From Sinohyriopsis cumingii (lineage: Eukaryota; Mollusca; Bivalvia; Unionida; Unionidae), in assembly GCA_028554795.2 (NCBI GenBank), contig CM068827.1, forward strand, positions 74,370,244 to 74,434,243: a stretch of 64,000 nucleotides of DNA. Direction: 5' to 3'. A program made the position numbers and the translations under genes. This document shows, one piece after another, positions 36,417 to 47,973 of the stretch (within the stretch, counting starts at the first letter, position 1; each line of letters opens with the position of its first letter). The notes under the pieces were generated by a model, which saw only the letters and a program-made list of their open reading frames with translations, was not told the DNA's origin and did not search any database.

Positions 36417-37173
36417 TCGTTTAGGTCAGTCATTAATCTAGGTCAAACACGATTTGTACTGGTTGAATGAAACAAAAACAAAACCTGTCTCAGCTGACAT
36501 TCAATATATGTATAGCAAACTTTACTGTCTGATAGTTCGTAAAATCGAACATCTCTTTGGCTAAAGAGACACGATTTCATTCATCTTAAAATATGTAACG
36601 TAAGCTGAGGTCAAGTCATTGTATGGCTAACATAGCTGTATACTTCAGAACTAAATTCCAGCACACTCCATTTTTGGTCTTACAATGAAGCAATGTAACA
36701 CTGCTTCGGAAACATTATGATTAAAAAGAAAACAATTGGCTTACGTGATGCTCACAGAAAATAGAACATGCTGCCTATCAAATACGTATCGACGTTTTCA
36801 ATGAGAATCCCCAGTATATACACTCTTTTACATTTTCCATCCAAACAGACGTGCTGTACTGTTACCAATTCTAACCAGACTCGTCATTTTAAACTTTATC
36901 CAGTAACACATTACATCATGTCCCTATTTGGCGTAATGTAAGATTCCCCTTGTCGCTATAATCTTTTTACCCTGTTTTAGATAATATGCCCACAGGAGGT
37001 TCGATTGCCATGTCATGCCATACCTTACGTACCATACATATTCATGGAAACCTTCATTGAAGGCTTGCATCGTATGGTTCACTTCATATATATATTGGTA
37101 GGTAAGCATTTATCTCTACTTTTCACTCCATTAACATGTATTATTTGCTGAACATTATTCCTCAACAGCATCG
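36416..37173. other. no gene seen
   Basis: AT-rich spacer with only short frames. Confidence 0.4.
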
Positions 37174-37181
37174 ACTGTCGC

Positions 37182-37424
37182 CCTGAGTGGCCGCGTGATC
37201 TAAAGCGCACACCGTTCAGGATCACGGCCATATCACCTCTATCTACCTGGGTTCGAGTCTCGGGCTCGGATAACATGGGTACGTGAGAAAGCTTGCTAGT
37301 AGTTTCTCATGGGTCGGTGGTTCTTCCCGGGGTTTTCCATGGTTCTTCCTTCAGCAGTTATACAGGCCGCTTTGTAAGGCCGCTCTTGTGCTGAAAAATG
37401 GCATTAAACCCTGTAACAACAACA
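37182..37424 (+). mobile_element. tRNA-derived SINE (family S3) with 8-bp target duplication
   Basis: The head GTGGCCGCGTGATCTAAAGC (A-box region) and GGGTTCGAGTCTCGG (B-box) mark a pol III promoter. The body includes GTTTCTCATGGGTCGGTGG, TTCTTCCCGGGGTTTTCC and GGCCGCTTTGTAAGGCCGC, and the end is GGCATTAAACCCTGTAACAACAACAAC. The flanks ACTGTCGC at 37174-37181 and 37425-37432 are identical, an 8-bp target-site duplication. The copy looks complete and relatively recent. Confidence 0.88.
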
Positions 37425-37432
37425 ACTGTCGC

Positions 37433-37559
37433 TTTCAGTTGTATATCTGTATTTCAGTCAGAAGCTTTCTTACATAACTGAAATTGGATGGCGATTTATG
37501 TTTATTATTCACATACCAAAATCAATTATAATTTTGGTTTCTGAGTGTCCAACGGCATG
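37433..37559. other. no gene seen
   Basis: Short spacer between two tRNA-derived units. Confidence 0.4.
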
Positions 37560-37870
37560 TAGAGAACATGCCTAGCAAACGGGCGGCCGAGCACCTTTCC
37601 CAAGGTCACACTGAGGCAGCCAACCCAGGCTGGCCTGGTTGATTATCGAACCCACGACCCTTTGATTACAAATTCGACTCTATTAACTGAGCAGGCCTGG
37701 CCTTGGGCAAGGCAAACGAGATAACCGCGTTAAGCCCCTCGCTTCCTGGAAATCAACTCCGCAATGCAAATCGTTTGCTGGGGGACCCGCTCATCGCTTG
37801 CTTCCTTGGGCCCCGCACATCCTATGGCCAGGCCAGCAACTGAGCTACCTTGGCTGCGAACATCGATTGA
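37560..37870 (-). mobile_element. tRNA-Thr-like SINE unit and a second tRNA-like head (minus strand)
   Basis: On the minus strand, 37690-37640 reads GGCCTGCTCAGTTAATAGAG, TTTGTAATCAAAGGGTCGTG and GGTTCGATAATC, close to a tRNA-Thr(UGU) D-arm, anticodon arm and T-arm. A second head GGTAGCTCAGTTGCTGGCCT lies around 37848-37829. Acceptor-stem pairing is not seen, so these are retroposed relics rather than tRNA genes. The stretch is clearly more GC-rich than its surroundings. Confidence 0.6.
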
Positions 37871-38820
37871 AAATTCTCAAATTACATAGGGGGTTACTGA
37901 AAGCTTGCCACAAATATAAATTCATGTGTAATAAATGCCAATAACAGAATTTAATAATATTTATTAGAATACATTACTTATCGCTGCATAATGCGCACTC
38001 ATCTGCAAACAGCGCAAACCAATATATGTCGTCTTCTCATGCGCTTGTTCCGTTCGTCAAAAATTATTAGTAGCAGTAAAGGTATTGGACATGATCTGCT
38101 GGTGGATTACGCGACGGTACCTTTTGGGTCAGATCTATTTGCATTTGCGTTTGCGTTATATAATGTTGCAAAAGGGCATCTACATTAAAATATTATAAAA
38201 ACCTTCACCCACCCCAAACAAAAAAATATCGCATAGAAAAAGAGATCAGAAAACGTTGACATTGCAAATTGCTACAAGAATGGAACTTCGAATATACAAA
38301 TGTATCGATCAGATTTACATATAATGGGGATAGTAGAAACTCATTTAAAGGAGTGCATTTGAATGACAGTGATTATATTGATTCCACACCCAATGCCATG
38401 GACTATTTCCATGGAAACAATTTAAATCGTATTGCTGTCAGTATGGCTTAGATTGTTTGTGTCATTACGGGTTTAATGAGCCTTGGGCTAGTGATCAACT
38501 CGGAAAATGAAAATGTGCGTTGCAATTTCACTCTAATGAAGAGCAATGAAGAAATAGCTTAGACCATCGTGTATTTATTTCATGGCTGATGATGTAGTAT
38601 TTACTTAATCGTTGTTCTTTTCGTATTTACTCAATGACAACATTTTCATCTCAACAGAGCCAGATTGTCTAGAATGTATTCACACCATGATCACTATTGA
38701 AATTGGCTGTTATTCTACTATATGTAGGCTTGTCGTTGTTGTCAGTATCTTTGTAGTCACACTCAGTAAAGCGTCGCATGGTATAATGGGAAATAGGATA
38801 TATTCTTAACATGTGTGTTA
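37871..38820. other. no gene seen
   Basis: Short frames (37991-38188, 38269-38451, 38612-38809) without domains. Confidence 0.4.
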
Positions 38821-38823
38821 TAA

Positions 38824-39197
38824 GTATGATTGCCTGTATCAGATTAAAGCTGTTAGTAGTGACAGTTGGCCATAACATTAATCCCAGAATTATGGATATT
38901 TTATACCGGAGACTGTCAATAGGTTCCTTTCTGTTGTTTATTTTCCCATGGCTGACTGAGCCTGGACCAGTTCATGTCCTTTGATAAGGCACAAATGTTA
39001 AATTAATTAAGATCCCTTATCTCCAACTCTTATTAAAACAAGAGCAGAGAGATGATGCAGGCAGTTATGTAGCTAGGGCTTTGTACTGTAAGCAACACTG
39101 GTTTTTTGTTTTTGTGAAGATTTTAGCTTTATTTTACATAGAGTTGTAGGACCCTTACTTGGTGTTTGTGTGTCTTTTGAACCCGAATGCAACAATG
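38824..39197 (+). repeat. dispersed repeat family R1, copy B
   Basis: Same order of blocks as 9768-10146, in the same orientation, with roughly one difference per ten bases. Conserved ends (GTATGATT start, CCGAATGCAACAATG end) define a unit of about 375 bp. Confidence 0.8.
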
Positions 39198-41055
39198 TGA
39201 AAATATAGGAACGAAAATAGTATGAAAATTATTTAGCTAATAAGGCTATATTTTTCAATCCTAAGTATATAATAATATTATTTTATTAGTTTGACCTCTT
39301 TATAAAGTCAAGACAAAATAACTCCACAATAAAATTATTTTGAAAAAATTCAATTAAAAATTTTTCGGATAACTTTCCAGCAATCTTTAAAAGTTCTTCG
39401 CAGTAATAAAGAAGTAATCAAGCTTCATCTTTTACTTGTGAGCAAATACGGCAGATAGAAAGACGTAATTTCGCTTTGAATTCGATGCCTATTTTTGATA
39501 GGTCAAAAATAATTAATGTACCCTGTTCGATTGACAGGCCCGAACTTTCCATTAATTGGTGCTTGTGAAATTTACATCACCTTTTTGTGCAAAAGGGTGG
39601 TAGCGAGAAAACGTCTTTGCTTTTTTTCTCTAACAGTTGATCGTTCTTTCAATATTCGTGTCCGTAAGTTGCAAGAGTAATTGTATACAAAATTTATTTA
39701 GATCTATTGTAGTTATTTTACTTTTAATTTCCTTGCATTCTCAGACGATAGTTGGTTGATTTGTTTCAAGGAGCTATATTAAATGTGACCTTTGTCCCAT
39801 ATGATTGGTACCTAGATTTCTATGATAAATATATCATGCATGTTTGATGTATCAGTTTGTACGTGTGCTGTTTATTTCTCTCTGAAATGTATGTGATAGG
39901 CTGTTCATATATAATACGTATATTATACATGTTTGATTTATCAGTTTGTATGTACACTGCATCGTTCTCTCTGAGATCTATGTGATGGGCTGTTCAAATA
40001 TTCCAATATATAATCTGTATGTTGTTTAATGTTTAATACACTTATGAGGTTATCAGTATACCACGTCCTGTTTGGTCTTTCCATTCCTTTCACGTGTGAG
40101 TCTGTATGTCTGCACTCTCTAGTCTGCTCTACAACATTGATTGCGTTTACACATGTGATAGTACCCTTGCGTTTGATTTCCCTATCCCTATAGGGATAAT
40201 TAATTGCCTTGTTTTGATACGAAAAAAGTCCTGTAAACATGCACACGAGTGTTTCAACAATTTAAAAAGATATTATTTATTTTTAGGAACATCATTTGCG
40301 CTGTAAAGAAGTATACGACTGGAATGAGCGTTACGTTAGTCAGTTACTGGGTGACTGATGTTCGTACTGGCCAGTCACACAGCTGTTGCTTTATTTCGTG
40401 GAATCCTTTAGATATACAATGGTAATTTATGGGATAGCGACTATATGAACTTTACCATTTTAACTTCAAGCCTGCCAAAAGCGGCAAACAAACATTAAAG
40501 GCTGATATGAACATAGGGCTCTAAACATTATTAACAGAGAAATTCTATTGGAAAAAAAAATATTTAAAAAAATTCAAGGCATAGCTAACTAATATGGAGA
40601 ATGATACTGTAATATTACGTTCGTAAACTACATATTCCGTCAAGAAACGAGTACCCAACTTTTTAATTTGAAGCTGTTTGGCTATTGGCTGTCTACTGTA
40701 ACACTTTCAGTTTGCTATATGGATTTTACATCATGCAAAAGGTGAAATTTTCTGAATGATTTTTTATCAAAAATTGGGATACGTACTTTTGTCATTTGTG
40801 CTGTCAATTCATTTAGGACTCATTGAAAGCCGCATGCGAAGTATGTTCTTCATGAAAGTTTTATAGCGATTTACATGTAAATTGTTCAGTTTACATGAGT
40901 GTTTAAAAAAACTAAATTGAATCTTAGTTGATTGTAATTGTACTAACAGTTCATACTCCGTAAGTAAACCCGGTATGTAACAAGCAAACTGGTGACGATG
41001 TAGAGGTGATTTGTATGAGCAGGTGGTATTTGTATAAGGGTATTTTTATGGGGTT
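39198..41055. other. no gene seen
   Basis: Very AT-rich. A diverged duplication of TGTTTGATGTATCAGTTTGTA/TGTTTGATTTATCAGTTTGTA occurs at about 39841 and 39930. A 16-bp perfect palindrome TATCCCTATAGGGATA lies at 40183-40198. No coding. Confidence 0.45.
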
Positions 41056-41059
41056 TATG

Positions 41060-41260
41060 TAGCATGTATGGGTGTAGTCTCCGTGGCGGAAACGGAGACA
41101 TGAAGTGTCGCGTCAGGAGAAGGAAACGGAGGAATCTTAGATGAGCGACAGCATATCAGAGTACTTGCGGAAACCAGGGATTGAACTCTGGATCGCACAC
41201 ATACAAAGTAAGTCTGTGCGAATAACCAAACCCTGATGTAATTAGACACCACTGAGAACT
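41060..41260 (-). mobile_element. tRNA-derived SINE relic (minus strand)
   Basis: On the minus strand, 41236-41168 reads GGTTTGGTTATTCGCACAG (A-box-like) and GATCCAGAGTTCAATCCCTGG (B-box region). A body with CCTCCGTTTCCTTCTCC and CCGTTTCCGCCACGGAGAC follows. This is the layout of a tRNA-derived SINE head. There is no matching copy elsewhere in the window. Confidence 0.6.
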
Positions 41261-41405
41261 ACGTTAGGAACGACTTTTACAAAATACCGTAAGATATTGT
41301 TGAGACTCTGCGGTCATAAACTAAATAACAGAAAGAAGCAAAACTACCATGTTGTGTAAAACTCACCATATAATTTAATTATCAAAATTATGAAATGAAT
41401 GTTTA
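41261..41405. other. no gene seen
   Basis: Short AT-rich spacer. Confidence 0.4.
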
Positions 41406-41410
41406 AGAGG

Positions 41411-42616
<1,206 letters not shown>

Positions 42617-42621
42617 AAAGG

Positions 42622-43412
42622 AACTTACAGTATAATGAATGGAATCGAAAATAATCCAATAAAAAGTAAAAAAGAATTGAATGTTTCTAATTAATTCCAA
42701 ATCTTTGGAGAAAAACAAATGGTTTGTCAACGGTCCAGACATATCACGATGGCATATGTCCATAACTCCTTTCGTAAATAAACAGGTATATTCAACTATA
42801 TTCAGAAATATTTTGTTTTTATTCCACCTCTATTTTAGTCCAATGAGCATTTAGTAATTAGAATGAATAATCCATAAACAAATGTTTCATCTCGAATAAT
42901 ATTAAAACACAACATTAAATACGTATGCAGAATGATTTTGTAACAACATAAGACATAAGAATGAAATAATTTTCCAGCCCTACATACTTATATACAATAT
43001 ATACAAGAATAAGCGGTGAAATCGCATTTTACTCCCTACTTGCTACGTAACATTTTGCACATATCCCACATCGCAAAACATTCCACCAGACCAAACCCAT
43101 CCAATGGGAAATAGATTAACTTTTCTAAGAACCCACTTGACCGACTACACAATAGCAAATAACTGCAAACATGTAAACATGTTTTATTATTAGAGACATG
43201 ACTACAGCTATTTATAGATCCCATGCAATCAACAGGCACTCTTATTATCTTAAAATAGAATTCATAACCGTGTACAAAACTTAACTATATAATATCTTGA
43301 TTATAGAAGATGATACAATTTACAGCCGTGAAAAAATACACATATTATGGATACAGTCATGTTCCCCGAGTTACAGTGATATAACTATGCATAACAACAC
43401 GACTGCAAAAGG
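42622..43412. other. no gene seen
   Basis: AT-rich spacer without coding signal. Confidence 0.4.
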
Positions 43413-43570
43413 CAGTGCTGTCCAACCCGCGGCCCGCGGGCTGATTTTATATGGCCCCCCAGAGCTTGAGCAGCTATATAGTCGTTGCTTTTCATTTTTC
43501 TGCTGCGGCCCTCGCTTCAAGAAAAACATTTTTCAGTGGCCCATGGTGTAAAAAAGGTTGGACAGCACTG
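43413..43570. mobile_element. hAT-type MITE with 15-bp terminal inverted repeats
   Basis: It begins CAGTGCTGTCCAACC and ends GGTTGGACAGCACTG, a perfect 15-bp inverted repeat in the CA...TG form used by hAT transposons. The interior has CGCGGCCCGCGGGCTG, GGCCCCCCAG and TGCGGCCC, typical of the GC-rich hAT MITEs of many animals. Flanking 8-mers GCAAAAGG and GCATAAAG agree at 6 of 8 positions, consistent with an old 8-bp target duplication. There is no transposase. Confidence 0.88.
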
Positions 43571-44037
43571 GCATAAAGGATAAAATAGGAACAGTGTCGG
43601 CCTTTGCCTTATTTTCTTTAGTTGTGCATTCCACAAGAGGCAAATCACCAAAATCAACCGGATTTATGTTTCTACAATTGGTTCCAATGTTGTTCCCCCC
43701 CCCCCGTACTTTGACTGAAAAGGCACATTGATATTCCAGCTGTGTGTAGCAACTGCGTTAGTTGCTCATGCACTTACGCACTACGACCGATCCAATCATT
43801 CTAACTCGAATCCCTAGGTACGACAATTCTACCAACGGACTTTGGAATAGTAATTGTTCTTAAAATATAGAAATGGAGAAGGACTAAATCCAAGGAAGTT
43901 ACCAGCTGAAATGAAAGGCGACTCAAAAAGTTTAAATCATATCGTTTATGGTATCATGGACATAGTCCTGGAATGTATCAGACAACGGCGATAACAAGAA
44001 TCATGCAGCTATATACACAAACCAACTGGATTACATA
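43571..44037. other. no gene seen
   Basis: Contains a C10 run near 43695. No coding. Confidence 0.4.
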
Positions 44038-44130
44038 CATACATACATAGATACATACATACATACATACATACATACATACATACATGCATGCATGCAG
44101 GCAGGCAGGCAGGCAGCAGGCAGGCAGGCA
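44033..44130. repeat. compound microsatellite (TACA)n, (TGCA)n, (GGCA)n
   Basis: Units change stepwise from TACA to TGCA to GGCA along the run, suggesting growth and drift from one seed. Confidence 0.93.
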
Positions 44131-44565
44131 GATCTATTTTTTTAAGTGAAATAAAACAATCTAGTGACAATTAATTGCGCCTTATTTCAAGCAAATATCC
44201 TGAATGTCAATAGAGATAAAATGGTTTCATAATAATGCAAGAACGTTATTACGTTAAAAATTTCTTTGTATCACGTCAATTTCTACGACGACGTAATATT
44301 ATTCCAAGTGACGTTTTCTGGCTCTCTCAGAAATGTATATAGAATCACGCCAGAACAATCAAACAGTTAAGAGAGTTATAATTTGTCCTAGGGAACAATC
44401 GAACCGTGCCGCTAGTAACAGTAGCTATCGCTGAACTTTGTTGAGATTTCGCCTTAACCTACTCCATTATGCACTCATCTAAAATTTCGTTGGAACAAGG
44501 TCGAAGTAAGTAGACACTTGAGGTGCATGAAAACTCACTCTCTAAGCGAACGGAATATAATACTC
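44131..44565. other. no gene seen
   Basis: Unremarkable sequence up to the LINE target duplication. Confidence 0.4.
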
Positions 44566-44588
44566 AGCCATATGCTCAAGCCAACTTG

Positions 44589-44675
<87 letters not shown>
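44566..44675. repeat. left target-site duplication of the LINE, including an (AT)n tract
   Basis: A 26-bp unique word starting AGCCATATGCTCAAGCC is followed by about 84 bp of AT. The same 26 bp plus about 82 bp of AT occurs at 46535-46642, on the other side of the LINE. Confidence 0.85.
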
Positions 44676-44677
<2 letters not shown>

Positions 44678-46534
44678 TCATCATCATCATCTTTATTTCC
44701 TTCCATGGAAGATTACATGACATAAGAATAAATCATCTGAATACAATCAATAAATACTTTTTAAAAAAAATTCTGTATTAGAATACAAATTCTTACACAG
44801 TATCAATCAACAAAGTGTTCGTCAACTCATAAGTTGCAAGTTTCAGTACCTTATTTACAGAAGATAGCTGCACACTGCATGACAAAGTATGCTGCATACA
44901 GGACGAATAGCTTGGAGTTTTCTTTGTCGATTACTCCTGATGGTAACCTTTTACCTAAAAGATATTGTAGTTGCAGCTCATCTTCTGCATTAAATAACGT
45001 AATGTGCAGGCTCAGGGGAAATTTATCAGTAAGGAAATCCCAGAAAGAATTTCGAAAGTTCGACATATAAGGACAACTAACACAACAATGAAGTATCAAG
45101 TCTGTATAAACATTCCCACGTCTAATACACATATCAAGCTGTGTTTGTGGAACAGTAGCCCATAGTTTAGCTACATATGTAAATACCTTAGTGTGTTGTC
45201 TGGTTTTAGCCGACTGCACTGAGGCAGGTCGTAAGTATTCGTGTATCGAAGAGAATCTATCAAAATCTGCTTGATTAGACATACGAACTCTCCAGAGGCT
45301 ATTTTCAAGACCAACAATTTTTGACCTTACAATTTCTTTCCAATTATGTTTATCTGGAATTTCAGAATGATGTAAATAATCAGTTAGATACCCGAGCAAG
45401 TCAAACTTCTTTGAGGTATAATATAAATTGGAAATTAACCCGCAGCTTGACATGCATCCGCTCAAAATGAAGTGAAATAACGCAACGTTAAACACACGTT
45501 TATTATGTACATTGTTAGGCATCAAACACAATCTGTGTAAAAACATCAATTTTCTTCTATCAATTTCGGACTGCGCTGATGTCCATCCTAGCATTCCCAG
45601 GGCAATGTCTGATCTTGTATGTATTGGAAAACCTTGTAAATGTTTGGCAAAATACCTCAGAGTTTTATCCAATAAAGCGAGGTCACTTTTTGAAATGTTA
45701 CACCATAATTCACTTCCATAAAACATTGAAGGGAAAATTACCTTTTTAATTACATTTGCAGCAACCAAAGGATTTAAACCATTCGGTTTAATGCCAATAC
45801 CAAACAGACCGTGAAAAGATTTTTTCCCTTTCTTGCATGCATCGAGTATTGCGTCATGCGACGTCAGCGTTGAGTTAATCCGGTGACCCAGGTGTGTTGC
45901 CGAATCAGTAACCGGCAAACATGACGGGCCAAGATACCATTTCATATTGATATAATTCTTGTATTGGGGTCCGAAAATAATAATGTATGACTTTGTGACA
46001 CTAAGCTCGAATCGCCACTTATTACTGTAGTCGTATGCTATATCTAACAGCTTTCGTAGATTGCTAGGATATATAGCCAAAAGTGAAATATCATTAGCTA
46101 GGGTTGGATTTCCCACAGCTAAGGATCCAATCTTTGCTCCAAATCCACTATTTTCTAACTGTAGCAGCAAGTCATTTATAAATATTGTGTACATCAAGGT
46201 TGACAAAACACCCCCTTGTCTCACTCCTTGGCCAATTGAGAACCACTCTGAAAATTGCCCATTTACAAGAACTTTACTCTGTAAATTTGTATACATGTTA
46301 AAAAATATCAAAAGGGATTTACCCGTAATTCCCAACGTGAATAATTTAAAAAGCAGTCCTTCGTGCCACACGGTATCAAATGCCTTTTTTTTTATCAAGA
46401 AAAGCAGCAAAAACCCATGAACCCATGTTTACATTATATTGTACTGATTGCAACAGCACAAAACTCGCTGTTGTGCAGTCTAAACCTTTTTGGTAACCAT
46501 GTTGTTGTGAGCTGGGTATTCTAGAATATGCTCA
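44676..46534 (-). mobile_element. 5'-truncated LINE with reverse-transcriptase region
   Basis: A 1.86-kb insertion on the minus strand. Its 3' end on the plus strand is an (ATC)n tail (44673-44692), then TTTATTTCC, an untranslated stretch and the broken reverse-transcriptase gene (44851-46410). Its 5' end near 46534 falls within the reverse transcriptase, so the endonuclease and N-terminus are missing. Flanking direct repeats of about 110 bp mark the insertion. This is the normal outcome of incomplete target-primed reverse transcription, although the duplication is unusually long. Confidence 0.9.
44851..46410 (-). pseudogene. LINE reverse transcriptase, truncated, frameshifted, active site altered
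   Basis: A 519-codon open frame. KAFDTVWHEGLLFKLFTLGI (from residue 9) is part of the fingers/palm, and GQGVRQGGVLSTLMYTIFIN (60-79) is the conserved motif B region. NPTLANDISLL (101-111) occupies the motif C position, where active elements have YADD; here it reads LAND, so the first catalytic aspartate is lost. SVTKSYIIIF (137-146) corresponds to motif D. The C-terminal third has DYLHHSEIPDKHNWKEIVRS and RVRMSNQADFDRF, features of LINEs common in molluscs (from memory of the pattern). Upstream, the coding continues in another frame (FAAFLD) past 46410. The two frames meet at a run of nine A, one more than the frame needs. With the shift and the lost aspartate the copy is dead, though most of the frame is open, which points to moderate age. 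Confidence 0.88.
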
Positions 46535-46557
46535 AGCCATATGCTCAAGCCAACTTG

Positions 46558-46642
<85 letters not shown>
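46535..46642. repeat. right target-site duplication of the LINE, including an (AT)n tract
   Basis: Carries the same 26-bp unique word as 44566-44591, followed by AT to 46642. Immediately to its left is a further partial repeat ATATGCTCAAGC. The foldback element begins right after the AT tract. Confidence 0.85.
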
Positions 46643-46645
<3 letters not shown>

Positions 46646-47856
46646 CTCAAATGGGTAATGATATAATAGTGAATTTATGAAACGAGTTGAATAATGTCCA
46701 ACTTTTGCGAGCTTTGGCGAGCAAAAGATTGACATTATTCAACTAGTTTCTTAAATTTAATATTATATCATTACCCATTTGAGATTCTTTTTAACACATA
46801 GTTTTTATTTGAGTGGAAATTATTTAGATAGAAAGAAGAACGAATACTTTCGTTCATTCTCACATGCGGTGCACCTTTTCATTTGTTGTGCATAAAATAT
46901 CTTCCCAAACAAAGTTGAACTAGTAAAAGTAGATTGTACTTTTTACAAACTATTAATCAAAGAAAAAGCTTCCATCCGAATAAACGGAACATTTTATAAC
47001 GGCAAAATCATTTTTCAAAACAGAATGATCAAATGCGATGTGATGCCACATTGTTAGATACGGTACACAGTAGGCCTAGAGTACATGTTTACCACAGGAT
47101 GTCCCTTTCAGAAAAAAAAACATTGCATTGTTGCCATTTTCATGTGAAATAGTATTGCTGGATGCAGAAATTCCCACATTTACTGCAATGCATTTGTGAC
47201 CGGATATTTACAGTATTTGACTGGAACAATAGACTGCACATAAGACGTAAACAAATTTCTTTTTGAGTCGGATTTGCATCCCATATACTCTGCGCAAAGA
47301 TCAGCTGTGGTTGGATCAAGTTCTGTCAGTTAAGAGACCCATTTATGTCCAAATTTTTCTGTGAACAGAGTTGAGTTTATTTACTTCTGTAAGTTAACAT
47401 TTAAACCACGCTTGTATGTACGGTGGATTCTTTATCTATGCTATAGATAAACCAACCCTCCCCCACCCCGGCATCAAATAAGCAATGCCCTTAGTTTTAC
47501 TTTGTTGTTCTTGTTATGTAGTTTTACGCCTTTTTCACATTATGATATTGTTATACGTGACATAACAAACCCTTGTAGGGGTAACATATCCATATTCAGA
47601 CAGCCGAAATAATTTTTCCTCAATTTCCTTTCGCGAGTCGAGTTAAAAAATGGCCGCCAAAAATGTTCATTCAAAATAAAACATTCCAGAAGGCGGGGTT
47701 AAAAATGAAAACTGTTTTCCTATGATCCCATCCAATCATTAAAGAGGATACTGCACAATAATTTCATGGGCTTTTTTGGAAAAAAGTGATATTTTAACAT
47801 GTGGTAATATCAAAAATATCAATCTGCACATACTATAGGAAAACTCTGCCTACTAT

Positions 47857-47860
<4 letters not shown>

Positions 47861-47926
<66 letters not shown>
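47861..47926. repeat. (AT)n inside the foldback centre
   Basis: Uninterrupted AT followed by GCATGCATACATACATAC. Confidence 0.95.
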
Positions 47927-47930
<4 letters not shown>

Positions 47931-47944
47931 TGCATACATACATA

Positions 47945-47973
47945 CAGAAATTCCCACATTTACTGCAATGCAT
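47945..47973. repeat. third copy of a 29-bp arm segment
   Basis: CAGAAATTCCCACATTTACT and the following nine bases match the left arm at about 47165-47193 exactly, and the right arm (48529-48557) in reverse complement. Here it lies in the centre of the element, next to the microsatellite. Confidence 0.8.

Noticed and set aside
37640..37690. tRNA-Thr gene (minus strand)
   Set aside because: Anticodon and T-arm resemble tRNA-Thr, but the D-arm/acceptor pairing is missing; it looks like a retroposed relic.
40183..40198. Homing-endonuclease-like site (TAGGGATAA)
   Set aside because: Only nine bases match the I-SceI site, and they belong to a short palindrome.
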